DNA from: Corylus avellana | Taxonomy: Eukaryota > Streptophyta > Magnoliopsida > Fagales > Betulaceae | NCBI RefSeq assembly: GCF_901000735.1 | Contig: NC_081541.1 | Coordinates: 37,721,142 to 37,785,141 of the forward strand | Direction of reading: 5' to 3' | DNA: 64,000 nt | Part shown: in pieces, positions 21,887 to 32,790 of the stretch | Position numbering within the stretch: the stretch's first letter is position 1 | How the letters are laid out: each line of letters opens with the position of its first letter | The notes under the pieces: model-generated | Databases searched by the model: none | Told to the model about the DNA's origin: nothing | Seen by the model: only the letters and a program-made list of their open reading frames with translations | Made by a program: the position numbers and the translations under genes

Positions 21887-22195
21887 TCACGTAGCCACCA
21901 TTGAAGAATTTCGTTTGGGAAAATCATCCTTGCCGGACAAACCAACGGCAGACGGCGGTTTCAGGTGGCTGCCGATCTGACTATGACCACCCTCGTTTTC
22001 TTCATCAATTGTTTCCAACCTCTTTCCAAAGCAAGGCCGCCTCTCTACCCGGAGGAGAGCGGGTGGTGCTGCCTCCGTAGCCTGCCAAGCTACTATGCTT
22101 GCTGTCCTTGACATGTGTGTCTCTCCAGGGTTCTCCTTATGTGCTTTTCTCAAGTTATGAAAGGTGATGGTCTTTGCGTTTTTCTTGCAGATCAA
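21887..22195 (-). CDS. Hypothetical protein or terminal exon, 102 aa
   Basis: The frame begins MICKKNAKTITFHNL at 22,195 and ends with TGA at 21,887. Its composition is mixed and protein-like, with no low-complexity run and GC content above the surroundings. That is why it is listed. It is rich in charged residues and prolines, with no signal peptide, membrane segment or domain I recognise. The start may instead be an exon edge, since an AG precedes AAAAACGC a few bases in. No neighbour gives context. It could equally be a chance frame or a captured gene fragment. Confidence 0.3.
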   Translation of the reverse strand: MICKKNAKTITFHNLRKAHKENPGETHMSRTASIVAWQATEAAPPALLRVERRPCFGKRLETIDEENEGGHSQIGSHLKPPSAVGLSGKDDFPKRNSSMVAT

Positions 22196-22199
22196 TGAT

Positions 22200-24000
22200 A
22201 CATTTATAGGAAATTAGCAGGACCCTATTGGATGTTATTCAGCAGTAAAGTTTTGATTCAGTTGTCCCTGCTTTTAAGCTTTTCTAGTAGGGAATCCATG
22301 CTACTACTTTATTCCTCCACGATGGCCTGACATGTTGAGACGTTATGATCTTATAATGTAGAATCTTAGCTAAATGTATATAAGCTTTTGTATACCATTT
22401 TCTTGAAAGCTGGTTTTTAAGGGTGAATTCAACTTGAGGTTTGTATTATTTAGTATCAAAACTAGTTACTACGTCGAGTATGAGATTGCATTGGTTGCGG
22501 CTTTATAGTTGAGTCCAGAATGAATTGACTTATAGGCTGTATTAAAATGTCTTTGATAGCATTGTATTAAGTTATTAAATACTAAAGATAAGTGGATCTG
22601 CCAAAAAAAGAAAGTGATGCAATCGGGTCAGTATTGATAAAGTGGGCCATTGTATACGTCAGCTAGAGAGCTTAATTGTATGTTACAATCCTAAGTATCT
22701 CACGTGGCTTACCTACTAACTTAGGATGAGTTCTACCTAAAATTCGTATCAAGAGACGTGTAGTGTTTCGGTTTTGAAGAACAAATTGTTACACCTTGTA
22801 ACAAATGGAAAGACAAAATTCATTTGTTTGTCACTGTACTCAAACCCCTTGAGTGTTTGAATGAACCCTTAGATTCTAGTTGTAATTGTCGCAAAAAGAA
22901 AAAGATCACATATATAGATCAAGCCATCCATTCAGAACCATATGATTTGAACGATTTTTAGAAAGAAAGGAATCATTTTGAAAATAGAAAATAAGATATG
23001 GACCACTTTTAAACAGGATACGAATTGTGGGGGCTCAACTTGCTCGATCACATTGAAGATTCTAGTTCTTAGTTTTAAAAGTCGAATATAGAAGGTGGTC
23101 ATTCAACTTTGTACAATCTAAAGCATATATACTCCGCTTAACATGGACGGAACTACATATACACCGAAGGATTGCTATTTCCCTCTTTGGTTTTTAATTT
23201 TTCTTTTAAATTTTTTTATTAAGTTATATATATTTACAATTTTAGGCTTAAAAATTAAGCTTAATTCCTCTTGCATACATTAACCTCTCTGAATGAAAAA
23301 TCCTGTTTCCGTCCCTGCTCGGCTAGAAGAGAAATTGAGAACGTACACCATCATGTGTGATGCATGCATCCACTAAAACAGAAGGAATGATATATCCGTA
23401 TATCCTAATTAGGAGATAAATCTGTATTCTTTAGCTCTGATGGATAACAAGGGATCAATACGTTATTCGTCTTTTGTAAGCATTAAGCATATTTTAGGGG
23501 GAAAATAAAAGTTTATTCCACTAGCGTGTGGAGCAGAAATCAATATGGTTGGGATTTGATGATAATGATCTTGCTCTGGTAAATGATGCTGATTTGGCAA
23601 TAATGGTAATAAGATAACGAAGATACTCGCCAGTTTTAAACGGAAAAGAGAATATTGAAATTTCACTACAACGTTCAATATTAATAAGAATCTGAGAAAG
23701 GACATTTTAATCTCCTGTTCGGTAACTCACCGTTTCATCAATCTTGAAATTTTAGTGAAATTTTAATCAAAAATGTTACTTTTAGGGGTGCTACGTCAAT
23801 GTTCGGATTAAGGACCTTTACCTTTGATACCATGTTAAATCACAATCTCCATCTTATGATTGAAGAGGTTTCAAACAATTACCATCTTCTGAAAGCTCCT
23901 AATCTTTGACAAGAACAAGTGATCGATCAAAAGGAATATTATAAGGAAGATGACAACTTTTACCATTTTTTTTTTTCCTTTTAATGTCTTGATCTAACCA
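22200..24000. other. Intergenic spacer, no recognised gene
   Basis: Read on both strands, this holds only AT-rich sequence and short frames without domains. No clear terminal inverted repeats or LTR signals were seen. Confidence 0.4.
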
Positions 24001-24019
24001 TTATCTTGATTCTTTTGTC

Positions 24020-24345
24020 AAGAATGGCGTCTACAAACTATGGCAGTATTTTCTGGATTGTGAGTTGGTCAAGTTTTTGTGGAGATCTTCTCCTTGGCCT
24101 CTCAGAATTACTCATTTCTCCTCTAGACCTATCTCGGACTGGATTTTGGTTGTTATCTACCCCTTCTGCCAAGCTTGATATTCCTAAGGTAGACTCTATC
24201 TAGGAGGTTCCAACTCTATGCAGCCCTTGTTGCGGACTTCATTTGGCTAGCTCGAAATAAGCTGATGCATGCATGAAGCCTCTCAACCTAATCTAGTGAA
24301 AGCTATCCAGCAGCTCAAAGTAACCATAAAGCATTGTTAGAATAT
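24020..24345 (+). pseudogene. LINE ORF2 3' relic
   Basis: Across several frames the sequence keeps pieces of a LINE C-terminus. A fragment reading RFQLYAALVADFIWLARNKLMH at 24,202-24,270 is typical of the region after zf-RVT in plant non-LTR elements. It is followed by a VKAIQQLK-like piece. Stops and frame changes are present, so it is a dead fragment on the plus strand, unrelated in detail to the intact LINE at 12,133. Confidence 0.55.
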
Positions 24346-25206
24346 TTTAATAATGGATCTGTTATTTCTTCATAGCATATATAGATCAAGGATGAGAATC
24401 AGGTGCCTCCATTAATCACGAGACAAACTTTCAATATCTGCCTCTCAATATCTTACAGATGCACAAACATATAGAAGAAAACTGTGTTTTGTATGTGTAC
24501 TCTCAACCCTAATTTTCACATAATGACCTAGTGAAGTTTAATGGGCCAACTTCACTTATATATAGGGTGAGAGTAAAGGGCTTTCTCATGCATCTACAAA
24601 ATTGGCACATCCCATTATGGGCCCAAAACAAAACAAATGACTATGCTAGTCCACACAAATGAAATAAATGCAACAATCTTCCACTTGGTTAGCATATAGT
24701 CATTTAACCACAAGATAAACACAAATAAGCATTCTAAACAAACAATATGATCCCAATGTATTTGCAAGTAACAAGTTAAAAATACACCGATATGATGCAT
24801 GACATATAATAAGTACTTACAATCATGTGACCAAGGAAAATAGAATGCAAGTATAATAAACAAATTAATAACAAAAATAGTGATCATTATATTTTCAAAT
24901 GAAGGCCACTGAGAATAATACACAATGTCTCACTCAGACTCACACACAATGTCTCATATCACAACACCAATGCTATAGTTAACACAAATGTGCGTAGAGC
25001 AATATATGGCAACACAAAAAATACTCATGATATACATAAGGCACATAACTCCCACTAACTTAATAGAACAAAAGGCTTTAACAACCTCTTAAAAGTAGCG
25101 TACGTACATTATTATTGGGGTGTATGTACGGTACTGTTTACCCAGTAGACCAATGGCTGCATCGTATGTCTGGGTATTATCCAGAAGTTATTCAAAAGTT
25201 AGGATA
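24346..25206. other. Spacer with retrotransposon-like leader sequence
   Basis: The motif AATCTTCCACTTGGTTAGCA at about 24,671-24,690 resembles non-coding parts of plant LTR elements. There are no intact frames. CACAATGTCTCA is repeated at 24,921-24,932 and 24,945-24,956. Confidence 0.3.
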
Positions 25207-25300
25207 TACGTACGATGGTCTCCTGGCGTACGTCCTCATTAAAGACAAGAGTGTACGTACGATGATCCCCCTGCATATGTCCTCACTAAAGACAAGAGCG
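25207..25300. repeat. 47-bp tandem repeat, two copies, rich in TACGTACG
   Basis: Copies 25,207-25,253 and 25,254-25,300 align without gaps, with a common start TACGTACGATG and common end AAAGACAAGAG. A third partial unit (TGCATACGATG) follows. Self-complementary CGTACG motifs also occur at 25,099-25,105, 25,228 and 25,322-25,330. Confidence 0.75.
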
Positions 25301-25448
25301 TGCATACGATGCTATTGGGGCGTACGTACGGTTAAAAAGTCTGAAATTTTCAAAATGCATTTCTAGCTGTTCCTACTGACCCAAAATTCAAATTAACCTT
25401 CTAATTAAGCTACCTAAGCTTAGTTAATTATTTGGGTCACTACACCTG

Positions 25449-25810
25449 GTCTTGTCCCAGCGGGGTCCAGTCAAGTCCCGATTAAGTCCTAGTCAAGTCT
25501 CAGCATGGTTCCGGTCTGGTCGATCTAAACAAGTCTTGGGGAGGTCCTAGTCGAGTCCCAACGGTGTCCCAGTCAAGTCTCGGTCAGGTCTTGGCGGGGT
25601 CCCGGTTGGGTCTCGGCGCGGTCCCGGTCGAATCCCGATGAGGTCCCGATTAGGTCCCAGCGGGGTTCTGATCCTATCTCGGCTAAGTCTCGATCGAGTA
25701 CCAGTAGGGTTCGAGTTAAGTCAAGGCGGTGTTTCGATCGAGTCCTAGTCGGGTCGTAGTCTGGTCTTGACAGGGTCCCATTCCTCTCCCAGCAACGTTC
25801 TAGCTGGGTC
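25449..25810. repeat. 11-bp minisatellite tract, about 33 degenerate units
   Basis: The tract breaks into 11-base units starting GTC or GTT, with a consensus near GTCCCGGTCGA (for example GTCCCAGTCAA, GTCTCGGTCAG, GTCCCGGTTGG). The period is held through nearly the whole tract despite heavy substitution, so it is an old, strongly phased array. It is GC-rich in an AT-rich setting. Because 11 is not a multiple of 3, no long repeat protein is encoded. Confidence 0.82.
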
Positions 25811-26010
25811 TATTGATTTGAAAATGAGATGCTCAAACTAAGAAAATTGTTTACTGTTTTCAAAAATGGAAACCATATTCTAAAAATTAATAAGGCTTTT
25901 TGGTCAAATTGGAAATAATTTTCGTTAACTATTATTTTTCGTTGCACCAAACACCCAAAAATACGGAAAACATTTTATGAAAATTATTTTACTCTGAAAC
26001 AAATAGAGCC
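25811..26010. repeat. Conserved flank of the minisatellite element
   Basis: The sequence from about 25,811 (TTGAAAATGAGATGCTCAAA) through the GGAAAACATTTTATGAAAAT block near 25,967 matches, in reverse orientation, the flank at 30,565-30,660. It therefore belongs to the same dispersed unit. Confidence 0.6.
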
Positions 26011-26299
26011 TAAATGTTTTACTCTTTGTTTAGAGTATTATACATGATCGTGTGATTAAATTAGTGAATCAAGGATTAATGATGTAGTTAGATAAGATAA
26101 CTTTCCAATGACTTTCTTTCCTTGCTCGATAAGTTTTATGATGACTTTTATGGTTATTATTGAGAACTCGTTGCATTGTAAAACACAATTTTTCTTGGAT
26201 TAGAATTAACTGTATTGATTTAATGCTCAAGGAAGGAAAGTATATTTAAATGGAAACTGTTTACAATTAATTGAGCGATTAGATGGGTCATAATTCAAA

Positions 26300-26335
26300 T
26301 TTTTGTCTCTCTCCCTCTCCCTCTCTCTCTCTCTT
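26300..26335. repeat. CT microsatellite
   Basis: An interrupted run of TCTCTCTCCC/CTCTCT units lies directly upstream of the SINE. Confidence 0.8.
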
Positions 26336-26343
26336 CTCGCACA

Positions 26344-26454
26344 CACGTAGCTCAATCGGTTAGAACCACGTCTAATGAAGCAGAAGTCACTAATTCAAAT
26401 CTCTCTCTCCTCTCTTGTGCGGACATGTCAATATATATATATATATATATATAT
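26344..26454 (+). mobile_element. tRNA-derived SINE with AT tail
   Basis: TAGCTCAATCGG at 26,348-26,359 fits a Pol III box A. About 35 bases on, GTCACTAATTCAAATCTC resembles a worn box B. A short tRNA-unrelated part ends ACATGTCA and is followed by an (AT)n tail at 26,431-26,454. Size and order fit a short plant SINE. It is unlikely to be a working tRNA gene because no cloverleaf 3' arm follows. Confidence 0.6.
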
Positions 26455-28879
26455 GAGCTTCTAAAATGCTATAATTAAAAAAACAAGTAGGTGTTATCAA
26501 AATTTATCTAAACTTGTTGTCTATTTAAACTTGTGACGAGTACTTCCGGTTTAAAAGTCACATCATATTATATGCAGCCCCCCATTTGAAAGGCTATAAA
26601 AAAGTCAATTAGTTTTAGTGTTAGGCATAATTAATTCCAACTTAGAAGATGAAAGTACGTGGAACTACAATTGTTAACACGAAATTATCCATGCAAATGC
26701 ATGCCTTTATTTAACGTATTGTGTCCTTTCGATACGAAAACAAGTATTTGGACTTGTGATGATTTTTAATGCAAGTTACTTATTAACTAAATAATAAGAT
26801 TTTTGAAAGCTCACGACCCAAACGATGGGACAATATTGCGTTTTTCCTTTAAAAAAAAAAATGAAGTTAACTTATGCAATATCACTGCTTCAAGTGCTAA
26901 ATTAACACGTTTATTCTAATCCATGATCAAGTTTGCTTCAAATGTCTCTTTACAACTTACAAAACTCCAATTCTTTTCTAGAATTGTTATTTTCCATGAA
27001 AGCATGTCCTTTTTCAGCAGTAACTTTCATGTATATGTGTAACGCCCTCAAAATTAATTGACTAAAAATAAACTCAAAGTCTCACTCATAGTATCCCTAA
27101 ATTAATTAACTGATATTTAACTTGTAGTACTACTTGTATTAACAAATGCAAAAATAAATACAAATAGTTTGCTAACAACCATAGGGTAGCCCAAAAAAAA
27201 AAAATCATTATCTTTAAATCTTAACAAAAAAATATTACTTAACCCCAAAGTCACTTCAGCCTAGATTAGAAGAAAGGCCACAAAGTAGCAGCTAGCTTGA
27301 CATAGAGTTAATTTACTTATTCAATTCAGGGATAGTCATAGTTCCAAAAGTCACAAGTATTAAACAACATGTATTTGAATAAAATTACGTCATGAATAAA
27401 TACATTTGTAAACTATATAAGGAATAAGCCTTAATCATCGTTTTAATTGTACATCAAAATAAAAGTTTTGAAAGTGGAAAAAAACACATGGCATACAAAT
27501 GTATTAGAAAACTTATGGTAGTGATGGAGTTGCTTACCCTAATTCTTCTAAAAGTGAAGCTAATGACTTTACTCATATCTCTTTCCCTCCCTCTTCTCTT
27601 CCCATCCGGCTTCCTAATTTCTCTGAACTTGATAATGTTCAAACCAACGACCTTGCCCTACTTTTTTTTTCCATCCTTACTACCCAACATGCTTGATAAA
27701 GTTCAAGAATCAAATTGGCTACCATGCTTTAAAGATAAAATTAGAGATTGTCAGAAAACATGGCCAACAAATACCAAGGAATTTCGTGTTTGTGTTTTTA
27801 GGAACATGGAACTATATATGCCTGGATCACACTTTCCCAAGAATGATGGCGAAAACATTCGGATGCTTATATTATTGCTTACGTTATCCAGGTGATGTTG
27901 CGTCCTGTTTCGAACTTTGTGTTGCACATCAATCAAAGAAACACTCAGAATCCAAGAAACACTCGTATGTCGTTTATACACAGAATCCTCAAAACAAAGT
28001 TTGGTAAATACTTCTTAACTACCCTCTCTACTCCTTCGAATTTTTGACTTGTTTCTTAGTATGCTTATCAATCTTCTTCTACATCGCAAAATAAGATTTT
28101 TTTAAAAAAATTTATATAGTTCTAGGAAATCAATAGAAGGTTTATTATGGATTATTCATTTTCATTCCCTACAAAATGTTAAACATGGTTTCGTCTTCAT
28201 AAATCTTAATGCGTACAAAAATCTCACATCTATACATATTTTCAAACTTATGGGGCATTTAATAACTAATTTTAGTACTTAAAGTAATGCGAAACAAAAT
28301 TTTTATTGTTATGATAATCACTGATTGTCAATCTTTTTCTACCTAACAAAACAAAATATTTATAAATTTCCAAGTAATTACCAAATAGAATAATTTATTT
28401 TGAATTTGAAGCAGTAAAGAAAGATCTCATGTTAGTGAATTCCACCGAAAGAAGTTTTGTATATTTTGAATAACCTTGTATAAGATTTTGAAAAATCAAT
28501 TTGCAAAATAGTAATTATGGTCATAGAAGTCACCTCTTTGGTACTTTACTAACTTTTTCATACCTTAAGTATAACCAAATAACTACAATACCATGATCTT
28601 TTTTTCTAAAAAATGTAATCATTTTTTTAAAAACTTTTAGAGGATGTTGAAAGAATAATGATCGTATTCTATCCCCAACACTAGCACACAAGCAATATAA
28701 ATCACAAAAAAATATTTAAATGATCAACATAAAGCCAAACCCAAAAAATCACTATATTAAAGAAGATTCAAAATAGAGACATATTCGATTAAAAAAAAAA
28801 AAAAAAATAGAGACATATTCAATTACAATCCTTGGTAAAGCTAAAACTTGGTAGGAAAACAAGCTTCCTGCTTACTTTC
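26455..28879. other. Intergenic spacer, no recognised gene
   Basis: AT-rich. At 27,039 TGTAACGCCCTCAAAATTAA resembles the start of a Ty3/gypsy LTR, but no end could be found. Overlapping small frames at 27,488-28,007 contain a pyrimidine-rich stretch and no recognisable domain. A short duplication (ATAGAGACATATTC) at about 28,773-28,786 and 28,807-28,820 brackets an A-run. Confidence 0.35.
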
Positions 28880-29109
28880 GCTCTAGTTCCTCCCCTAGCC
28901 AATCTTTTTAGACTTTTTTGAGTGCCTCTCCATACCGAGCCACTGACAGACTTCTTGATGGATGAAGGTTGTGTATAGTGTTGTTAGTGGAAAGGATCCT
29001 CCCTCTTTGTTCTTGGTTTGTTAGTTTTAGGCTTGTTTAGTTGTTTAGTTGTTTTGCTTTGTTCCTCTTATCGTTGTCTAATGTACTTACCACAAAAAAA
29101 AAAAAAAAA
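28880..29109 (+). other. Possible retroposon 3' tail
   Basis: GT-rich sequence ending in a run of 17 A at 29,093-29,109 looks like the 3' UTR and poly-A of a 5'-truncated LINE copy. No coding part is left, so the identity is a guess. Confidence 0.3.
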
Positions 29110-29113
29110 GAAG

Positions 29114-29522
29114 AGAAAATTACACTTTACCCCCTCAAAGCTTGGGGCGATTTGCAATTCGACCTCCAAAGTTTCAATTTTGACAATCAACCCCCCCAAA
29201 GTTTCAAGATTTTGCAATTCGACCAATATTATCCCAAAATTTTCATATTGCCCCTAATTTTTATTTTTATTTTCAATTTTAAAAAAAAAAAAATTTGGGA
29301 GTGCAAAAATGGCCAGATGGCCAAAGGGGTGGCTACGGCTACCCTGAATTATTTTTTTTATAAAAAATAAAATAAAATAAAATAAATTGATATAGGAAGT
29401 TTTGGATACAATTAGTTAAATTGCACAAATTTAAAACTTTTGGGGTGGATTATCAAAATCGAAACTTTGGAGGTCGAATTGCAAATCGCCCCAAACTTTG
29501 GGGGGTTAAAATATAATTTTCC
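29114..29522. repeat. ~410-bp MITE with ~90-bp terminal inverted repeats
   Basis: The left arm GAAAATTACACTTTACCCCC and following GGGGCGATTTGCAATTCGAC are mirrored at the right end (GTCGAATTGCAAATCGCCCC). The centre holds GGCCAGATGGCCAAAGGGGT, a motif related to 35,400-35,570 and 63,955-64,000. It is non-coding; long-TIR structure fits a Mutator-like MITE. Confidence 0.75.
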
Positions 29523-30564
29523 AAAAAAAAAAAAAGGAAAAAAAAAAAAACCCAAGTCTTGCTTGGCAGGTTGGAGAATCTTCTAGAAGCTGCTTCGGTA
29601 GCCTATGAGTGGACACCAACTCCTCCCAATCACCTTTGGACACGTAGAATCAAAAGCCATCAGTCGTTTTTATAAAGCCATCACTTGTTTTTATATGCAT
29701 ATATTTTATTTAAAGTTTAAAGCTTAAAGGCAAAAGAAAAGTTAAAGGCTAAAGGGTTAATAAAAAGGTTAAAGATTTATGAAAAGAATGAGTTTTTGTA
29801 CAGTTATTTTATGCAATGTTGTCATGTTTTGGTTTTTCTTATTGTTATTTCTTTCAATGTTGTCATTATTGATTTTGCAACGTTGTTGTTGAAATTGCAA
29901 TAATTTTCCTTGGAAGGTAAATTCACTTATGGCATAAATTAAGATTATTATTCTACTCCTGTTTTGTGGAAATTACAGCTACTGTTTTTATCTAAAAAGG
30001 AATGTTCTAAAGGCTACGTACATGCGTTATTTGATTTTATTTATTGAGCCGTGGACTTACCATTTCACCTGTAAATTTATTTTACAGACTTCCTAGAAGA
30101 GGAGACAGCTACAGTGTGAATATTGAATAACAGCCTTGTCACCATAGATGGAGTCTTCATAAGAGTTCTTCTTGTTCAATCAAACAATTTGGCCACATTT
30201 GTCTTTAGAAGCATACTTTGTTTAGCTTCTTTCGATGTGTTCGCTGTACCTATTTTGCTACGAACTACCTTTAAGGACTATGGTTTAATGAAAATTTTAA
30301 GTTTGTTGAAAGAATTTGAGAGAAGCTCTGTTTGGTTGCTTTACCAAAACCAGAGTAGTTCATTCATATATATATATATAGCCAAAGCTCAATACAAGCT
30401 TAATTGCAACGAAGAAGAGAAGAGGAAGTATGGACGCCACCCAGACGATTAAGCAAATGGCAGCTTGAATAGTTGATGTTTTTTTGGAGAAATTAAACCG
30501 ATACTACTCCCCTTCCTTTGATGGAAAACTTGTAACACTCTGCTTTACAAAAAAAAAATTCGTT
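29523..30564. other. Intergenic spacer, no recognised gene
   Basis: A-runs near 29,522-29,550, T-rich sequence, and a 109-codon frame at 30,123-30,452 without any domain. Nothing supportable beyond that. Confidence 0.35.
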
Positions 30565-30965
30565 TGAGTGAATTTTTTTTTTTAATTTTCGGAAAATGGT
30601 TTCTATTTCTTAAAATAATAAACCATTTTTTGAGTTTGAGCTTCACATTCTCAAATCGCCGAGGGCCTACGTCGAGACCCAGACAGGACCCTACCGAGAT
30701 ACTGCCGAGACACTGCTAGGACACCGTCGGGACATCGTCGAGACTCTGTCGGGCCTCTGCAAAGACCCCATCCGGATTGCACTAGGAACTTGTCGGGCCT
30801 ATACCGAGACCCCACCGAGATCTTACCGAAACACCACCAAACTACGTCAAGACCTTACTGAGCCTCCGTTGGCCGAGAACCAGAACATCGCCAGAACTCT
30901 ACTGGAACTTTGACGATACTCCACCAAAACATCGACAAGACTCTATCGGGCCTCCATCGAGAGCG
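30565..30965. repeat. Second 11-bp minisatellite tract with flank, inverted
   Basis: After an AT-rich flank (30,565-30,660) come about 27 units of 11 bases with consensus near CGTCGAGACCC (TACCGAGATAC, TGCCGAGACAC, CGTCGGGACAT, CGTCGAGACTC). The reverse complement of this consensus is the GTCTCGAC form of the 25,449 array, so both belong to one family in opposite orientations. The flank also matches in reverse. Confidence 0.8.
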
Positions 30966-31800
30966 TTGTAATATCCCAATTTATTAATTAGGAGTAAGTG
31001 AGCTTTTGTTGGACTTTTGGGATTGTTAAGGAAAGAATCTTAACTCACTGTCCCGAACGTTTGAGGTTGGACAAACGAACGTTTGCAGGAAACTCTAGTC
31101 CCGAATAGTCCCGAACGTTCAACATAGTACAGATGAACATTCGCTCGTAAACCTAGCCACGAACGTTTGACATGGTACAAACAAACTTTCGTGTACCTAC
31201 AATATTGAAGAATAACACCTCAGCCTTTAAACCCATATAAATACCCCCTCCCCCCTTCATCCTATTTCCGCCAATTTTGTCTAGTATATTACTAGAGTGA
31301 GTGTTTTGAAGGAGGAATAACCTCTTGTTCACACCTAGGAAGGTAACTTTCTTACCTTGTTTTCGATAATGTCTTTAGTGTTGTAATCTCTCTGTTTAGA
31401 TGCTATTTAGTTTCATTTTCTTAGCTTAGTCTCTTAGCTTGTATTGCTGTATATCATTAGGTTGGTTAATTTAGTTAAGAGTAAGTTAGTCGTTTGATGA
31501 CGTTTAGCAAACTTTGTTGTGCATGGAGGTGTTAACACAACCTAGGGTAGTGTTAAGCATCACATGAGGACCTTAGACATATTAGATTAGCTAAAAGTTA
31601 GGACATGTTGTAGAAATGGACCTACTGACTACCCAACGAACAATCTTCTGGAGTGCCAAATTTTCGATGAGTAGTCAGAATGACCATTTTACCCCTGGTT
31701 CGGACGTTGTTATATTATCATCTAAATATTAGGCTGACTTGAGGTCTTTTCTCAGGTTTCAAATTTGTGAAGTTTCAAGAGAACCTTCTGAAGGAACCCT
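30966..31800 (+). repeat. Probable LTR (gypsy-like), solo or truncated
   Basis: It begins TGTAATATCCCAATTTATTA near 30,969, like many plant Ty3/gypsy LTRs. Degenerate CGAACGTT palindromes lie at 31,056-31,195, a TATA-like CATATAAATACCCC near 31,225 and leader-like sequence after it. No second LTR, primer-binding site or coding part follows, so a solo LTR is the best reading. The right border is uncertain. Confidence 0.45.
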
Positions 31801-32178
31801 ACGACTTGTTATTATTTTCTTTCCGCATAAGCATGATTATTTTATGTATTAAACATACATATTTACAACTTAAATGAAACCCATTTTTGATTACTATAAA
31901 CTCTATTTTGTAAAAATTGTGATGAATTAATAGGATGATGAAAGAGAAGATTTGTAAATGCATGCATATAAAAGACGGTAAAGAATAAATTGCATCATAG
32001 GACATGGTACACCAGTAAATGTTACTATTATTATAAGGGTTATCATAGATAATATTTCTTTTATTTACAAATATTTTTAGTTATATGTATGCTAGAAATA
32101 TGCATTTGAATAAAAAAAAAAAAAAAAAACAAAAAGAGAAGAATATACATACTAATTGAAACGCAAAATAAATTATAG
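31801..32178. other. AT-rich spacer, nothing recognised
   Basis: Only AT-rich sequence and an A-run near 32,111-32,129. Confidence 0.4.
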
Positions 32179-32568
32179 GGGTTACTTCACTTTAGACCTT
32201 TGAATTACCACGCAATTTGATAAGCCCTCCTCAAACTTTAAAACCTCTCAATTTGAACCCCTAAACTTTCAATTGCAGTCAATTTGAACCCCTCCGTCAG
32301 ATTTAGCCATTAACTTCTAACGGCAATACTTAAAAAGACCAAAATATCTCTATTTTTTTTTTTTTTTTTTATTTAGAATTAAGGGTAAATTTGAAATTTT
32401 ATAAAAAAGTCACGGATATAAACGTCATTGTCTCACTTTTAAAGTTTAAACTCTGACGAAGGGGTTCAAATTAACTGCAATTGAAAGTTCAAGAGTTCAA
32501 ATTGAGAGATTTTGAAGTTTGGGGGACTTGTTCGCGTAATAATTCAGAGGTCTAAAGTGAAGTTACCC
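32179..32568. repeat. 390-bp MITE with long terminal inverted repeats
   Basis: The ends GGGTTACTTCACTTTAGACC and GGTCTAAAGTGAAGTTACCC are exact complements. The inverted repeat continues inward for about 130 bases with mismatches. The centre is a T-run and AT-rich. Related worn ends occur at 3,960 and 4,140. It sits about 220 bases upstream of the PPR gene and may be part of its promoter region. Confidence 0.8.
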
Positions 32569-32790
32569 TTACATAGATTTGTTACTAGCAATATAAAATT
32601 GAATTTCAAAAGCGAGAAAAGTAATTTTTAAATAAAAGTATAATATAATAATTAAAATAAATCATCTTCATATTTATTTAAATATTAAAAAAAAATTAAA
32701 TTTATCGTGTTAGGCCATTTCAAAGCCGAGAGATACCTGAGATATTATACCCAATGAGAGAGGCCACCACCAACAACGACCTTCAGGGCC

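Noticed and set aside
25207..25300. Possible CRISPR-like repeat
   Set aside because: The 47-bp units are contiguous with no unique spacers, and the window is a plant genome.
25449..25810. Possible repeat-protein coding region
   Set aside because: An 11-bp period does not keep frame and stops occur in all frames; it is a minisatellite.
27488..28007. Two overlapping plus-strand frames of 104-135 codons
   Set aside because: Considered as a small gene, but the frames contradict each other and no conserved family is visible.
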